From Mesorhizobium hawassense (GTDB taxonomy: Bacteria; Pseudomonadota; Alphaproteobacteria; Rhizobiales; Rhizobiaceae): a stretch of DNA of 64,000 nt. Positions 44,271 through 53,651 of the stretch are shown here, piece by piece. The position numbers were made by a program, and so were the translations under genes. The stretch's first letter is position 1; every line of letters begins with the position of its first letter. The DNA lies in the NCBI RefSeq assembly GCF_003289945.1, contig NZ_QMBP01000003.1:1-64000 (forward strand), given 5' to 3'. The notes below the pieces were generated by a model. That model saw nothing but the letters and a program-made list of their open reading frames with translations, was not told where the DNA came from and searched no databases.

Positions 44271-45941
44271 ATGGACAAATCTACCGCCGCCTTGGCAAAG
44301 AATGAACTACGACTCAATGCGGCAAGATCGGCAGGAATGACCGTGGATTTTCGGCAGATTATCAGAATTGCGGCAGGCAAGCACAGTCGGGGCATCGAAT
44401 TCGGAGCATCATACGCACCCATATTGCCGAAGTCGGATGGATATCAAACCCTGGTTATCGATCACGCCGACGCCGAGACGCTGAGGGCGAAATATCGACC
44501 GCACGGTGTCGACGTTTCGCGCATAGAGGAAGTGGATGCCATCGACGACGGCGGAGAGCTTCTTGCGTTGGACCCGACGGGGCAAGGGTTCGACTTCATC
44601 GTTGCAAGCCATGTTTTCGAGCACCTTACGGACCCAATTCACTTCCTTCAACGCTGCGAGCGGGCTCTGAGCCCGGGAGGGCGCATTTTCCTGCTGGTGC
44701 CCGACCGGCGTTTTACCTTCGACTACCTGCGACCCTGCTCCAGTCTTGGCCAGATGCTTGCGGCCTATTTTTCGGGGGATACGAGGCACAATGCAGCGTC
44801 GATGTATGACCACTACGCATCGAATGCGATGCGCGGCGGCGTGCAGGTCTGGACACAAGGCTCCACCGGAGACTTCGCCTTTGCCGGAACGCCTTCGGAA
44901 GGCTATCGGCTGGCAACCCGGCCCGGCTCCGATTATGTCGACTGCCACGCCTGGGTTTTCACGCCTTCGAGCTTTCGGCTGATCATGGCCGACTTGCGAG
45001 CAATAGGCCTGGTCGGCCTCGGCGAGGAACGCTTCTACCCAAGCATCGGCTGCGAATTCTTCGTCGAGTTGTCATCCGCCTCCGCCAATCCGGTTCAGGA
45101 CAGATTGACCTTGGCGCTTGCCGCCCTGGCCGAGTCCGCCACCGAGGACAGCGGCCAGCCGATAGCGGTGCCCCACTATATCAGGACGGCACCGTCGAAC
45201 CAGAACGCCGTGGACGCGCTGGCCGGGCAATGGGTCGGGGCATTTCCGGCGGAATTGGACCTGCAGGCGGGTGCGGCGCATCTGCATGGCGACCTGCGAA
45301 TTCAGTGGCTGGCGGAACAACTTGGCGACCGGTTGCCGGGCCAGCATGTGCTGGAACTGGGCCCGCTCGAAGGCGCGCATACGGCTACGCTGCTGGCCGC
45401 CGGAGCGCGATCCGTGCTGGCGATCGAGGCCAATCGCGACGCCTTCCTTCGTTGCCTGATCACGAAAGAGGTGCTCGGCCTGCGCGACGCCTCCTTCCGA
45501 TTGGGCGACTTCATGGTGTTTCTCGAACAGGACGCGAACGACTGGCCGCTGATCGTGGCAAGCGGGGTCCTCTATCACATGGTCGACCCGTTGCGGACGC
45601 TCGAGTTGCTCGCCAAGCGAACGGACCGCCTGTATCTGTGGACACATGTGGTGGATGAGGCGGCCATGCCCGTCGGGGACCCGCGCCGCGCGCATCTGGC
45701 CGCCCCCGAACGTCGCAATTGGCTTGGCCGCGACGTCACGCTCCACCCGCGGCCCTATGGCGACGTCAAGAGTTCCACTTTTTGCGGCGGCATGGACGCG
45801 GTGCCGCGCTGGATGGACAAGCACGACCTGCTTTGGGCCTTGGGGCAGCTGGGCTTCAATAATGTCATTGTCGCGCATGAGGCGCCCGACGATCAGCATG
45901 GCCCGGCGCTGTCGATCCTGGCGCGTCGAACTCGGGCTTGA
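44271..45941 (+). CDS. Two-domain SAM-dependent methyltransferase
   Basis: A 556-residue protein made of two methyltransferase domains. Domain 1 (about 25-260) has GIEFGASYAPILPKSDGY, FDFIVASHVFEHLTDPIHFL and LSPGGRIFLLVPD. Domain 2 (about 355-540) has VLELGPLEGAHTATLLAAGA, LAIEANRDAFLRC and LIVASGVLYHMVDPLRTLELL. The two are unlike each other in sequence, so this is a fusion rather than a recent duplication. Divergent from the RgpF-like gene, hence possibly methylating sugars of a surface polymer. The ATG at 44271 has no clear ribosome site. Confidence 0.85.
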   Translation: MDKSTAALAKNELRLNAARSAGMTVDFRQIIRIAAGKHSRGIEFGASYAPILPKSDGYQTLVIDHADAETLRAKYRPHGVDVSRIEEVDAIDDGGELLALDPTGQGFDFIVASHVFEHLTDPIHFLQRCERALSPGGRIFLLVPDRRFTFDYLRPCSSLGQMLAAYFSGDTRHNAASMYDHYASNAMRGGVQVWTQGSTGDFAFAGTPSEGYRLATRPGSDYVDCHAWVFTPSSFRLIMADLRAIGLVGLGEERFYPSIGCEFFVELSSASANPVQDRLTLALAALAESATEDSGQPIAVPHYIRTAPSNQNAVDALAGQWVGAFPAELDLQAGAAHLHGDLRIQWLAEQLGDRLPGQHVLELGPLEGAHTATLLAAGARSVLAIEANRDAFLRCLITKEVLGLRDASFRLGDFMVFLEQDANDWPLIVASGVLYHMVDPLRTLELLAKRTDRLYLWTHVVDEAAMPVGDPRRAHLAAPERRNWLGRDVTLHPRPYGDVKSSTFCGGMDAVPRWMDKHDLLWALGQLGFNNVIVAHEAPDDQHGPALSILARRTRA

Positions 45942-45978
45942 GCGGAGCGGTCACTGCCAGGCGACGGCGGACCGACAC

Positions 45979-46953
45979 TCACATCGGGTACAGATCGCTG
46001 GCGATGTCCCTCATCGAGACCGGCCAGTCGAGATTTGTCTCCCCAGTCTTGCGGAACAAAACCGCGGACATCAGCGCTCCAGTATGAACCTCGCCAAAAG
46101 CGGTGGCGACGTTGTGCACGCGAGCGACGATATAAGCGCGCGACCCATCGACGGCATCGATGATTTCAAAACCTGTCGCGGGATTGAGCAGCGCTTTCCA
46201 GGCATGGCTTGAAAAACGGAAGTAGTCGCATGGCTCCTCGTGCAGCGACCATGTCTGGGGGGCAAGTATGATGCCGATCGCGCCCGCGCGCAGCACGCGG
46301 TTCATCTCGATCACCGCCTTCCAAGGCATCAGCAGATGCTCGAACACCGCGAAAGACATGACCGCATCGAAAGCCTGCCGGGGCAGAAACCGACTCGCCT
46401 CGTGGGCGTCGCCGACGATGTCCACATTTTCCCCATCAAGGATGTCGAAGCCGGTATAGCGCCAGGTTTCAGGCACGGCAGTACGCCACATCGCACCGGT
46501 TCGATTCCGCGAGCCTATCTCCAGAAGCCGTCCGGATGGTCGGGAACGCACCTCCTGGAAGAACCGATCGACAAGCGGAAGCACTGTATCATTCGGATCT
46601 GCGGCGGCCAAAGGACGGGCATGACTGGAACCGTCCGCAAGAACGACCTCGACAGCCGCATTGAGCATGTCGGCGTACTCCAAGCCGACAAAAAATCGCT
46701 CCTCGAACCTGCAGGACGCGGCGGCCCGACCATGCCGGCGGGCCAAGTCAGGGCTAGGCAGGCCCATCTGCGACACGGCCAATCTTCTGCCGTCCGTCAG
46801 GGTCAGACGCATTGCGACAACTGGTGATGCCTCGCAAAAGACATAACCGGCAATATGCACCACGCCCTGGAAAGTCGAACTGCGCTCGATCACCAGGAAC
46901 GGTTCGATCTTCAGCGCCGACGGCAGCAGCCGCACAGGTTCTTGTAAGTCCAT
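45979..46953 (-). CDS. Class I methyltransferase with N-terminal beta-rich domain
   Basis: About 324 residues. Residues 30-125 are a beta-rich extension (VHIAGYVFCEASPVVAMRLTL, GRRLAVSQMGLPSPD), and 140-300 a methyltransferase with LLEIGSRNRTGAMWR (motif I variant), YTGFDILDGENVDIVGDAHE and FDAVMSFAVFEHLLMPWKAV. The nearby end LAPQTWSLHEEPCDYFRFS is common in methyltransferases of polysaccharide clusters. Start ATG 46953 is preferred to an upstream TTG. Converges with the two-domain methyltransferase. Confidence 0.84.
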   Translation of the reverse strand: MDLQEPVRLLPSALKIEPFLVIERSSTFQGVVHIAGYVFCEASPVVAMRLTLTDGRRLAVSQMGLPSPDLARRHGRAAASCRFEERFFVGLEYADMLNAAVEVVLADGSSHARPLAAADPNDTVLPLVDRFFQEVRSRPSGRLLEIGSRNRTGAMWRTAVPETWRYTGFDILDGENVDIVGDAHEASRFLPRQAFDAVMSFAVFEHLLMPWKAVIEMNRVLRAGAIGIILAPQTWSLHEEPCDYFRFSSHAWKALLNPATGFEIIDAVDGSRAYIVARVHNVATAFGEVHTGALMSAVLFRKTGETNLDWPVSMRDIASDLYPM

Positions 46954-47026
46954 GGCTCCTCGTTCATATGGCAATTGCCCGTTGCCGGAGTAGCACAGTT
47001 CTCAGCCGGCGTCCTGGAGCCTGGGC

Positions 47027-48454
47027 TCACCCATGCGCCACCATCACGTGGCGAACGGCGGTGTAGTCTTCCAGCGCGTAGAGCGACATGTCCTTGCCGT
47101 AGCCGGACTGCTTGAGGCCGCCATGCGGCATCTCGTTGGTCAACATGAAGTGGGTGTTGATCCAGGTGCAGCCATATTGCAGGCGCGCGGCCGTCGCCAT
47201 GGCGCGCGAGACGTCCTTGGTCCACACCGACGAGGCGAGACCGTAGTCGCTGTCGTTCGCCCAGTTCACCGCTTCGTCGACATCCGAGAAACGCGTGATC
47301 GAGACGACCGGGCCGAACACCTCGCGGCGCACGATCTCATCTTCCTGCAGCGCGCCAGCGACGACCGTCGGCTGATAGTAGAAGCCAGAGCCCTCGCCCG
47401 GCTTGCCGCCGGTGGTGATCTCGATGTGCTTCAGCTCCGAGGCCCGCTCGACGAAGCTCGACACGCGGTCGCGCTGGCGGCGCGAGATCAGCGGGCCGAT
47501 CTCGTTCTTGGTGTCATCAGGCTGGTTGTACTTGATGGTCGAGACCGCCGAGGAGAGGTCGGCGACGAGCTTGTCGTAGATCTTCTTGCCGGCATAGATG
47601 CGGCAGGCGGCGGTGCAGTCTTGGCCGGCATTGTAATAGCCGAAGGCGCGCAGGCCGTTGACCACGGCGCCGAGGTCGGCGTCGTCGAAGACGATGACGG
47701 GCGCCTTGCCGCCGAGCTCCAGATGCGTGCGCTTGACCGACTTGGCGGCCGCCTGCAGCACCTTCTTGCCGGTGGCGACGTCGCCGGTGATCGAGATCAT
47801 GTTGACCTTGGGATGGTTGATCAGCGTGTTGCCGACGCTGTCGCCGCGGCCGAGCACGACATTGACGACACCCTCGGGCAGCACGTCGGCGAGGATCTTC
47901 GCCAGCTTCATCGCGGTCAGCGGCGTCTGCTCGGACGGCTTGAAGACGACCGTGTTGCCGCCGCCGAGCGCCGGCGCCAGCTTCCAGGCCATCATCATCA
48001 GCGGATAGTTCCAGGGCGCGATGGAAGCGACGATGCCGATCGGGTCGCGCCTGACCATCGAGGTGTGGCCGGGCAGATATTCGCCGGCCACCTGGCCGGG
48101 CATCGAACGCACCGCGCCGGCGAAGAAGCGATAGCAGTCGACGATCGCCGGGATCTCGTCATTGAGCACGGCATTGATCGGCTTGCCGCAGTTCAGCGCC
48201 TCGAGCGCGGCGAACTCCTTGGCTTCGGCCTCGATGCGGTCGGCTATCTTGAGCAGATAGCCGGAGCGCTGCGCCGGCGTCGTGCGCGACCAACTGGCGA
48301 ATGCGTGTTCGGCGGCACTGACGGCAGCCTCGATCTGCGCCGGGCTCGCTTCCGGTAGGTTGAGAATGGTCGCCCCGGTCTTCGGATTGAGGATCGGCTC
48401 CTCGGTCTCGGTGCCCTTTTCGAATTTCGCGCCGATCAGCATCTGGGTGTCCAT
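47027..48454 (-). CDS. patD: Gamma-aminobutyraldehyde dehydrogenase (PatD/YdcW)
   Basis: A 475-residue aldehyde dehydrogenase that would oxidise gamma-aminobutyraldehyde, the putrescine-derived aldehyde, to GABA with NAD+. [36 protein letters not shown] (general base Glu) and the catalytic Cys in [11 protein letters not shown] near residue 285 are clear. The operon setting with a YdcSTUV-type transporter is identical to E. coli ydcSTUVW and supports the substrate. GGGAG lies 8 bases before ATG 48454. Confidence 0.92.
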   Translation of the reverse strand: MDTQMLIGAKFEKGTETEEPILNPKTGATILNLPEASPAQIEAAVSAAEHAFASWSRTTPAQRSGYLLKIADRIEAEAKEFAALEALNCGKPINAVLNDEIPAIVDCYRFFAGAVRSMPGQVAGEYLPGHTSMVRRDPIGIVASIAPWNYPLMMMAWKLAPALGGGNTVVFKPSEQTPLTAMKLAKILADVLPEGVVNVVLGRGDSVGNTLINHPKVNMISITGDVATGKKVLQAAAKSVKRTHLELGGKAPVIVFDDADLGAVVNGLRAFGYYNAGQDCTAACRIYAGKKIYDKLVADLSSAVSTIKYNQPDDTKNEIGPLISRRQRDRVSSFVERASELKHIEITTGGKPGEGSGFYYQPTVVAGALQEDEIVRREVFGPVVSITRFSDVDEAVNWANDSDYGLASSVWTKDVSRAMATAARLQYGCTWINTHFMLTNEMPHGGLKQSGYGKDMSLYALEDYTAVRHVMVAHG

Positions 48455-48479
48455 CGACATCACTCCCTTACGAAGTTGG

Positions 48480-49295
48480 TTATTTGCCCGAGCCGGCGAT
48501 CTGGTCGCCGTCGCGGGTGAGGTAATAGGCAAACAGGATCGGCAGCAGCGTCACCAGCACGACGACCATGGCCACGACATTGGTGACCGGGCGCTGGCGC
48601 GGGCGGATCAGTTCCTCGAGCATCCAGATGGGCACCGTCTGCTGCTGGCCGGCGGTGAAGGTGGTGACGATGACCTCGTCGAAGGACAGCGCGAAGGCGA
48701 GCATGCCGCCGGCAAGCAGCGCGGTCGCGATATTGGGCAGCACGACATGGCGGAAGGTCTGGAAGCCGTCGGCGCCGAGATCCATCGAGGCTTCGATCAT
48801 CGAGCCGGAGGTGCGGCGGAAGCGGGCGACGGCATTGTTGTAGACCACGACAACGCAGAAGGTGGCGTGGCCGAGCACGATCGTCCAGAACGAGAATGGA
48901 ATGTCGGCGAGCGCGAAGGCCGAGCGCAGCGCGATGCCGGTGATGATGCCGGGCAGCGCGATCGGCAGGATGACCAGCAGCGAGATGGCCTCGCGGCCGA
49001 AGAAGCGCGTCTGCGAGACAGCGGCGGCGCAGAGCGTGCCGAGCACCAGCGCGATCGCCGTCGAGATGGCGGCGACGCGGACCGAGAGCGACAGCGCATC
49101 CCAGACGTCCGGTCGGTTCCAGGTGACGGCGAACCACTGCGTGGTGAGCCCCGGAGGCGGCCAGACGAAACTCTTCTCTTCCGTCGTGAAGGCGTAGACA
49201 AAGATCAAAAGGATCGGCAGGTGCAGGAAGAGCAGGCCGCAGGCGGCGGCGATCTTCAGGCCGAGCGGAGCACGTTGACCACGGTCAGAGCGCAT
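48480..49295 (-). CDS. ydcV: Polyamine ABC transporter permease YdcV/PotC-like
   Basis: A 271-residue inner-membrane permease with about six hydrophobic segments. The EAA-type loop is [22 protein letters not shown] near residue 165, followed by [15 protein letters not shown], a motif of PotC-class permeases. It overlaps ydcU by 11 bases. Works with YdcU as heterodimeric channel. Confidence 0.92.
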   Translation of the reverse strand: MRSDRGQRAPLGLKIAAACGLLFLHLPILLIFVYAFTTEEKSFVWPPPGLTTQWFAVTWNRPDVWDALSLSVRVAAISTAIALVLGTLCAAAVSQTRFFGREAISLLVILPIALPGIITGIALRSAFALADIPFSFWTIVLGHATFCVVVVYNNAVARFRRTSGSMIEASMDLGADGFQTFRHVVLPNIATALLAGGMLAFALSFDEVIVTTFTAGQQQTVPIWMLEELIRPRQRPVTNVVAMVVVLVTLLPILFAYYLTRDGDQIAGSGK

Positions 49296-50253
49296 CGAAA
49301 GCCCCCATGCGCTTGGCGCCCCAGAGGTAAAAGCCCATGATGACGATGGGCACCACGGTGAAGGCGGCGGCTAAAGGGATGTTGCCGGCGGTGCCCTGCT
49401 GCGAATAGACGGCCTGGCCGATGAACAGCCGCGAAGTGCCTATGATCTGCGGGATGATGTAGTCACCGAGCGTCAGCGAGAAGGTGAAGATCGAACCGGC
49501 GACGATGCCGGGCAGGGCCAGCGGGAAAAGCACGTTGCGGAAGGTCTGGCCGGGCGAGGCGCCGAGATCCGACGAGGCCTCGACCAGATTGCCGGGCACG
49601 CGTTCGAGCGCGGCCTGAACGGGGAGGATCATGAAGGGCAGCCAGACATAGACGAAGACGATGAAGGTGCCGGTGAAGGAGACCGAGAGCGAGTTGCCGC
49701 CGACGATCGGCAGCGACAGCCAGCCATCGAGCAGCCAGAGCAGGTTCAGGTTGGCGAGCAGCCAGGTGAGGATGCCTTCCTTGGCGAGGATCAGCTTCCA
49801 GGCGTAAATCTTGACCAGATAGCTCGACCAGAGCGGCAGCATCACGCCGAGATAGAACAACGCCTTCCAGCGGCCGCGCGCATAGCGCGCCGCGTAGTAG
49901 GCGATGGGGAAGGCAATGATGGCCGAGGCAAGCGTGACGAGCGCCGCCATCGTCACCGTTCGCAGGATGATGTCGAGATTGGCGGCCTGGAACAGGTCGC
50001 CATAGGTCTTCAGCGTGAACTCGCGGTTGATGAGGCCGGAGAACTCGTCGATCGAGAAGAAACTCTGGGCGAGCAGCGCGAAGAGCGAGCCGATGTAGAC
50101 GATGCCGAGCCACAGAACCGGCGGCAGGAGCATCAGGGCGAGCAGGAATTTCGGGCGGCGCCAGAACAGGTCGGAGAGCGCGCCGCGCATGCCGCCGCTG
50201 CCGGGCAGGATGGCAGGGGCTGGCGCACGCGGGATGGCGGCGTCGATCGTCAT
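49285..50253 (-). CDS. ydcU: Polyamine ABC transporter permease YdcU/PotB-like
   Basis: A 322-residue permease with six or seven hydrophobic segments. [18 protein letters not shown] and the loop [29 protein letters not shown] near residue 220 are PotB-like, as is the ending [17 protein letters not shown]. Overlaps ydcT by 4 bases, so the transporter genes are translationally coupled. Confidence 0.92.
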   Translation of the reverse strand: MTIDAAIPRAPAPAILPGSGGMRGALSDLFWRRPKFLLALMLLPPVLWLGIVYIGSLFALLAQSFFSIDEFSGLINREFTLKTYGDLFQAANLDIILRTVTMAALVTLASAIIAFPIAYYAARYARGRWKALFYLGVMLPLWSSYLVKIYAWKLILAKEGILTWLLANLNLLWLLDGWLSLPIVGGNSLSVSFTGTFIVFVYVWLPFMILPVQAALERVPGNLVEASSDLGASPGQTFRNVLFPLALPGIVAGSIFTFSLTLGDYIIPQIIGTSRLFIGQAVYSQQGTAGNIPLAAAFTVVPIVIMGFYLWGAKRMGAFDAL

Positions 50254-51248
50254 GCCGGCTCGTCCATCAGATGCAGGCTGTCGCGGTTGAAGGTGAGCAT
50301 CACCGCTTCGCCTTCCGCCGGCAGCGCGGTGCCGGCCGGCACCACCGCGTGCAGCCTCAGCCCATCGGCATCGAGCGCCAGCCTTGTCGTGGCGCCGAGA
50401 TAATTGGTCCCGACTAGGCGCGCGGCAACGCCGTCGCCGCTGGTTGCGCCCGAAACGCGGATGGATTCGGGCCGCAGGCTTCCCCAGCGATGCTGGCCGG
50501 AATAGCGCTGCACGAAATCCGGCGGCAGCACGTTCGACGAGCCTACGAAATCGGCGACGAAGCGCGTATTCGGCCGCTGGTAGATGTCTTCCGGCGTGCC
50601 GACCTGCATGATCTTGCCGTCGTTGAAAACGGCGACGCGATCGGCCATCGACAACGCCTCGCCCTGGTCGTGGGTGACGAAGACGAAGGTGATGCCGAGC
50701 ACCTTCTGCAGCGATTTCAATTCCTCCTGCATGTTCTCGCGCAGCTTGAGGTCGAGCGCGCCGAGCGGCTCGTCGAGCAGCAGCACCTTGGGCTGGTTGA
50801 CCAGCGCGCGGGCGAGCGCGACGCGCTGGCGCTGGCCGCCGGAGAGCTGGCCCGGGCGGCGCGTGCCGTAGCCCGGAAGTCTAACGAGGGAAAGCGCCTC
50901 TTCCGCAGCCTTCAGCCGTTCGGTCTTGCCGACGCCCTTGACCATCAGGCCGTAGGCGACGTTGTCGAGCACGTTCAGATGCGGGAACAGCGCGTAGTCC
51001 TGGAAGACGGTGTTGACGTTGCGGCGATAGGGCGGAACGCCTTCCGCGCGCTCGCCGAAGATCGAGATCGAGCCGGCCGTCGGCTGCTCGAAACCCGCTA
51101 TCAGCCGCAGGCAGGTCGTCTTGCCCGAGCCTGAAGGCCCGAGCATGGCGAAGAATTCGCCAGGCGCTATGTCGAGATCGACCGCGTCGACGGCACGCAC
51201 GCTGCCGAAATGGCGCGAGACTTTTTTGAAGGAAACGGCGGAAGTCAT
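50250..51248 (-). CDS. ydcT: Polyamine ABC transporter ATP-binding protein YdcT/PotA-like
   Basis: A 332-residue ATPase: Walker A GPSGSGKTTCLRL near residue 39, signature LSGGQRQRVALARAL, Walker B VLLLDEPLGALD and switch VFVTHDQGEALSMADR. The C-terminal 90 residues are a TOBE domain. It drives uptake through YdcU/YdcV. 176 bases of repeat-rich DNA separate it from the binding-protein gene. Confidence 0.94.
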   Translation of the reverse strand: MTSAVSFKKVSRHFGSVRAVDAVDLDIAPGEFFAMLGPSGSGKTTCLRLIAGFEQPTAGSISIFGERAEGVPPYRRNVNTVFQDYALFPHLNVLDNVAYGLMVKGVGKTERLKAAEEALSLVRLPGYGTRRPGQLSGGQRQRVALARALVNQPKVLLLDEPLGALDLKLRENMQEELKSLQKVLGITFVFVTHDQGEALSMADRVAVFNDGKIMQVGTPEDIYQRPNTRFVADFVGSSNVLPPDFVQRYSGQHRWGSLRPESIRVSGATSGDGVAARLVGTNYLGATTRLALDADGLRLHAVVPAGTALPAEGEAVMLTFNRDSLHLMDEPA

Positions 51249-51298
51249 GGGCTGCCAGTCTGTTGGCTGGTTGATGTACTGAAGTCGCGCGGCGCCCT

Positions 51299-51416
51299 AC
51301 CTCCCCCTCGATGGGGGAGGTCGCGGCGAAGCCGCGGGTGGGGGTGACAGCGCGAACCTATCAGACAGCCCCCACCCCGACGCTCAAGCGTCAACCCTCC
51401 CCACAAAGGGGGAGGG
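51299..51416. repeat. Composite palindromic intergenic element between ydcS and ydcT
   Basis: Five stems are stacked in 118 bases: ACCTCCCCC/GGGGGAGGT, CGCGGC/GCCGCG, GGTGGGGG/CCCCCACC, GACGC/GCGTC and CCCTCCCC/GGGGAGGG. It resembles the CCTCCCC-type repeat family of rhizobia. In the operon transcript it would fold strongly and could set the ratio of binding protein to transporter. Confidence 0.8.
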
Positions 51417-51424
51417 TAATGGCG

Positions 51425-52579
51425 TTACCGCCCGCCGATGACGCCGATATAGTCCGACACCCAGCGATAGTACGGCACGCACTGGTTGTTCTGGCTGGCG
51501 CACTTGGTCACCGGCGTCTTCCAGAACCTGATCTTATCGAAATTGTCGTAGCCGTTGGTCTTGCAGCCTTCGTCGGTCAGAAGCTCATTGCCCTTGCAGG
51601 CGGCGGGCACGACGGGCAGCGAGCCGAACCAGGCCGAGACGTCGCCCTGGACCTTCGGCGAGAGCGAATGCTCGAGCCACATGTAAGCGCAGTTCGGATG
51701 GGCGGCGTCCGCTTCCATCATGGTGGTGTCGGCCCAGCCGGTGACGCCCTCTTCCGGAACGGTCGAGGCGACGGGCTTCTTGGCGGCGACCAGAGTGTTG
51801 ACCTGGTAAGGCCAGGAGCCGGAGGCGACCACGCCCTCGTTCTGGAAGTCGTCGACCTGGATCGCGGCATCGTGCCAGTAACGGCCGACCAGCGTGCGCT
51901 GGGTGCGCAGCAACTCGAGCGCCGCCTTGTACTGATCTTCGTTGAGCTCGTAAGGATCCTTGATGCCGAGTTCCGGCTTGTGGAACATCAGGTAATTGGC
52001 GGCGTCGGCGATGTGGATCGGGCCGTCATAGGCCTGGACGCGGCCCTTGTTCGACTTGCCGTCGGGCAGCTTCATTTCCTCGAAGACGACGTTCCAGCTC
52101 TTGGGCGCTTCCTTGAAGACGTCGGTGTTGTACATCAGGATGTTCGGGCCCCACTGATAGGGAACGCCGTAGTGCACCTTGTCGACGGTGAACCAGGGGG
52201 CGTCCTTCAGGCGGTCGTCGACCGTCTTCCAGCTCTTGATGAGATCGGTGTTGATCGGCTGCACGCGCTTGCCGGCGACGAGGCGCAGCGATGCATCGCC
52301 CGAAGCGGTGACCAGGTCGAAGCCACCCTCGTTCATCAGCGAGACCATCTCGTCCGACGTGTTGGCGGTCTTGACGTTGACCTTGCAGCCGCTTTCCTTC
52401 TCGAAAGCCGTCACCCAGTCATAGCCCTTGTCGGTCTCGCCGCGCTCAATGTAGCCCGGCCAGGCGACGATGTTGACCTCGCCCTCGCCCTTGCCGACTT
52501 CCTTGACCTGGGCGATGGCCTGACCGGAAAAAGTCAGCGCGACAGTCAGCGCCGTGCACGACTTCAGGAATGCATTCAT
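51425..52579 (-). CDS. ydcS: Polyamine ABC transporter substrate-binding protein YdcS-like
   Basis: A 384-residue periplasmic binding protein (PotD/YdcS class). The signal peptide is residues 1-23 (FSGQAIA). The mature part reads EGEVNIVAWPGYIERGETD and contains FDLVTASGDASLRLVAGKRVQPI, YGVPYQWGPNILMYNTDVF and SGSWPYQVNTLV, matching YdcS in order. It heads the five-gene operon. Ligand probably putrescine or a related amine. Confidence 0.93.
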   Translation of the reverse strand: MNAFLKSCTALTVALTFSGQAIAQVKEVGKGEGEVNIVAWPGYIERGETDKGYDWVTAFEKESGCKVNVKTANTSDEMVSLMNEGGFDLVTASGDASLRLVAGKRVQPINTDLIKSWKTVDDRLKDAPWFTVDKVHYGVPYQWGPNILMYNTDVFKEAPKSWNVVFEEMKLPDGKSNKGRVQAYDGPIHIADAANYLMFHKPELGIKDPYELNEDQYKAALELLRTQRTLVGRYWHDAAIQVDDFQNEGVVASGSWPYQVNTLVAAKKPVASTVPEEGVTGWADTTMMEADAAHPNCAYMWLEHSLSPKVQGDVSAWFGSLPVVPAACKGNELLTDEGCKTNGYDNFDKIRFWKTPVTKCASQNNQCVPYYRWVSDYIGVIGGR

Positions 52580-52686
52580 CGTCGATCTCCCATTGCTAGG
52601 GGCAGCGCTCTCAGGGCGCGGCTTTGTTCCCTGAGCAAAAGGTGCTTTGAAAAATCCGGTTTCGCAAATTCATTTATCAGAAAGCC

Positions 52687-52707
52687 GATATCGGTTTTTC
52701 CGATATC
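52687..52707. promoter_or_regulatory. Inverted repeat GATATCGG-TTTTT-CCGATATC
   Basis: A perfect 8-base inverted repeat with a 5-base spacer, 9 bases after the stop of the methyltransferase gene and 107 bases upstream of ydcS. Each arm contains GATATC. It may be the operator of the ydc operon or a terminator of the upstream gene; no U-run follows it on the - strand, which favours an operator. Confidence 0.5.
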
Positions 52708-52716
52708 AAAATACCC

Positions 52717-53562
52717 TCAAGCCAGTGCCGTGACCAGCCAGCAGGCGGCAATGAAACGAGCCTTACCGTCCGTCACGAAAGACGCGAATGCAGCAGGCAA
52801 GGCCGCGGAGATTTTTTCAGCCGTCGCTCGGTCAACCTCGCGCAGGGCGGCGCCGACCGGCCCCAAGCGAGTCGCATATGTCATCAGATCGCCCTCGGCG
52901 ATCTGACACGGGACGTCCGCCCGTTCGACTTCGATCGACGACCAGCCGCTCGCTTCAAGAATCCGCCTCACCCTGGCACCGTCGGCAAAGGCAAACTGCC
53001 CCGGCGCTTCGGGATCCGGCGCGGGCGCGGGCGGGAGGAAAGGCGCAGCCGTTCTCGCGGCGGCCGTCATGAAATCATTCTCGGTCGGACTTCGCCAAGC
53101 GACAAAGGCGAGTTTGCCGCCAGGCCTTGCGGCCTGTCTTATGTTGCTGAATGCCGCCACAGGATCATCGAAGAACATGACGCCAAAGCGCGAGACAACG
53201 GCATCGAAGATTCCGGATTCGAACCCATATGCCTGGGCATCGCCGACCCCAAAACTTGCGTTTGCCACCTCTCCCGCCCGCGCGCGCTCAGTCGCCAGGG
53301 CGACAAGCGGCCGCGAGATGTCGAGGCCGACACATCGACCGGCGTTGCCGACGCGGCGCGCCATCGCCAGAGTCGTGGCGCCTGCGCCGCAGCCTATGTC
53401 CAGAACCGTGCGCCCTTCTCCGGGATAACCGGCATCCACCACCAGGCTCTCGAACGGCGCCAGCACGCCATCGAGGATCGGCTGCATCTCGACCCAGGCC
53501 TTTCCGCTGGCATCGTTCCAGAGAGCGGCTTGCTGCGTGTTTGGCTGCGCGGATTGCGGCAT
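52717..53562 (-). CDS. Class I SAM-dependent methyltransferase
   Basis: A 281-residue methyltransferase. VLDIGCGAGATTLAMARRVG is motif I near residue 52, VGLDISRPLVALATERAR motif II, and FDAVVSRFGVMFFDDPVAAF motif IV. The tail SIEVERADVPCQIAEGDLMTYATRLGPVGAALRE is common in a family of small-molecule methyltransferases of unknown target. Separate from ydcS by 137 bases and from the LysR gene by a partial repeat. Confidence 0.9.
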   Translation of the reverse strand: MPQSAQPNTQQAALWNDASGKAWVEMQPILDGVLAPFESLVVDAGYPGEGRTVLDIGCGAGATTLAMARRVGNAGRCVGLDISRPLVALATERARAGEVANASFGVGDAQAYGFESGIFDAVVSRFGVMFFDDPVAAFSNIRQAARPGGKLAFVAWRSPTENDFMTAAARTAAPFLPPAPAPDPEAPGQFAFADGARVRRILEASGWSSIEVERADVPCQIAEGDLMTYATRLGPVGAALREVDRATAEKISAALPAAFASFVTDGKARFIAACWLVTALA

Positions 53563-53626
53563 GGCGGACCTCGTTTTCAGTTACCCTCATCGATCGCTGC
53601 CGGCACTCTACGAGTTCAAGCCGACT

Positions 53627-53650
53627 GTTTCACACTTTTGCTGGAATTAC
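53627..53650. repeat. Partial copy of the 44-base palindromic repeat
   Basis: GTTTCACACTTTTGCTGGAATTAC keeps the right half of copy 1 (6017-6060) with two changes; the left half is not recognisable. It sits just past the stop of the LysR gene on the - strand. Confidence 0.6.
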
Positions 53651-53651
53651 T

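Noticed and set aside
51311..52906. A 531-codon open frame on the + strand across ydcS
   Set aside because: Antisense to ydcS, which is a clear binding protein; it starts inside the palindromic repeat and contains no known motifs.
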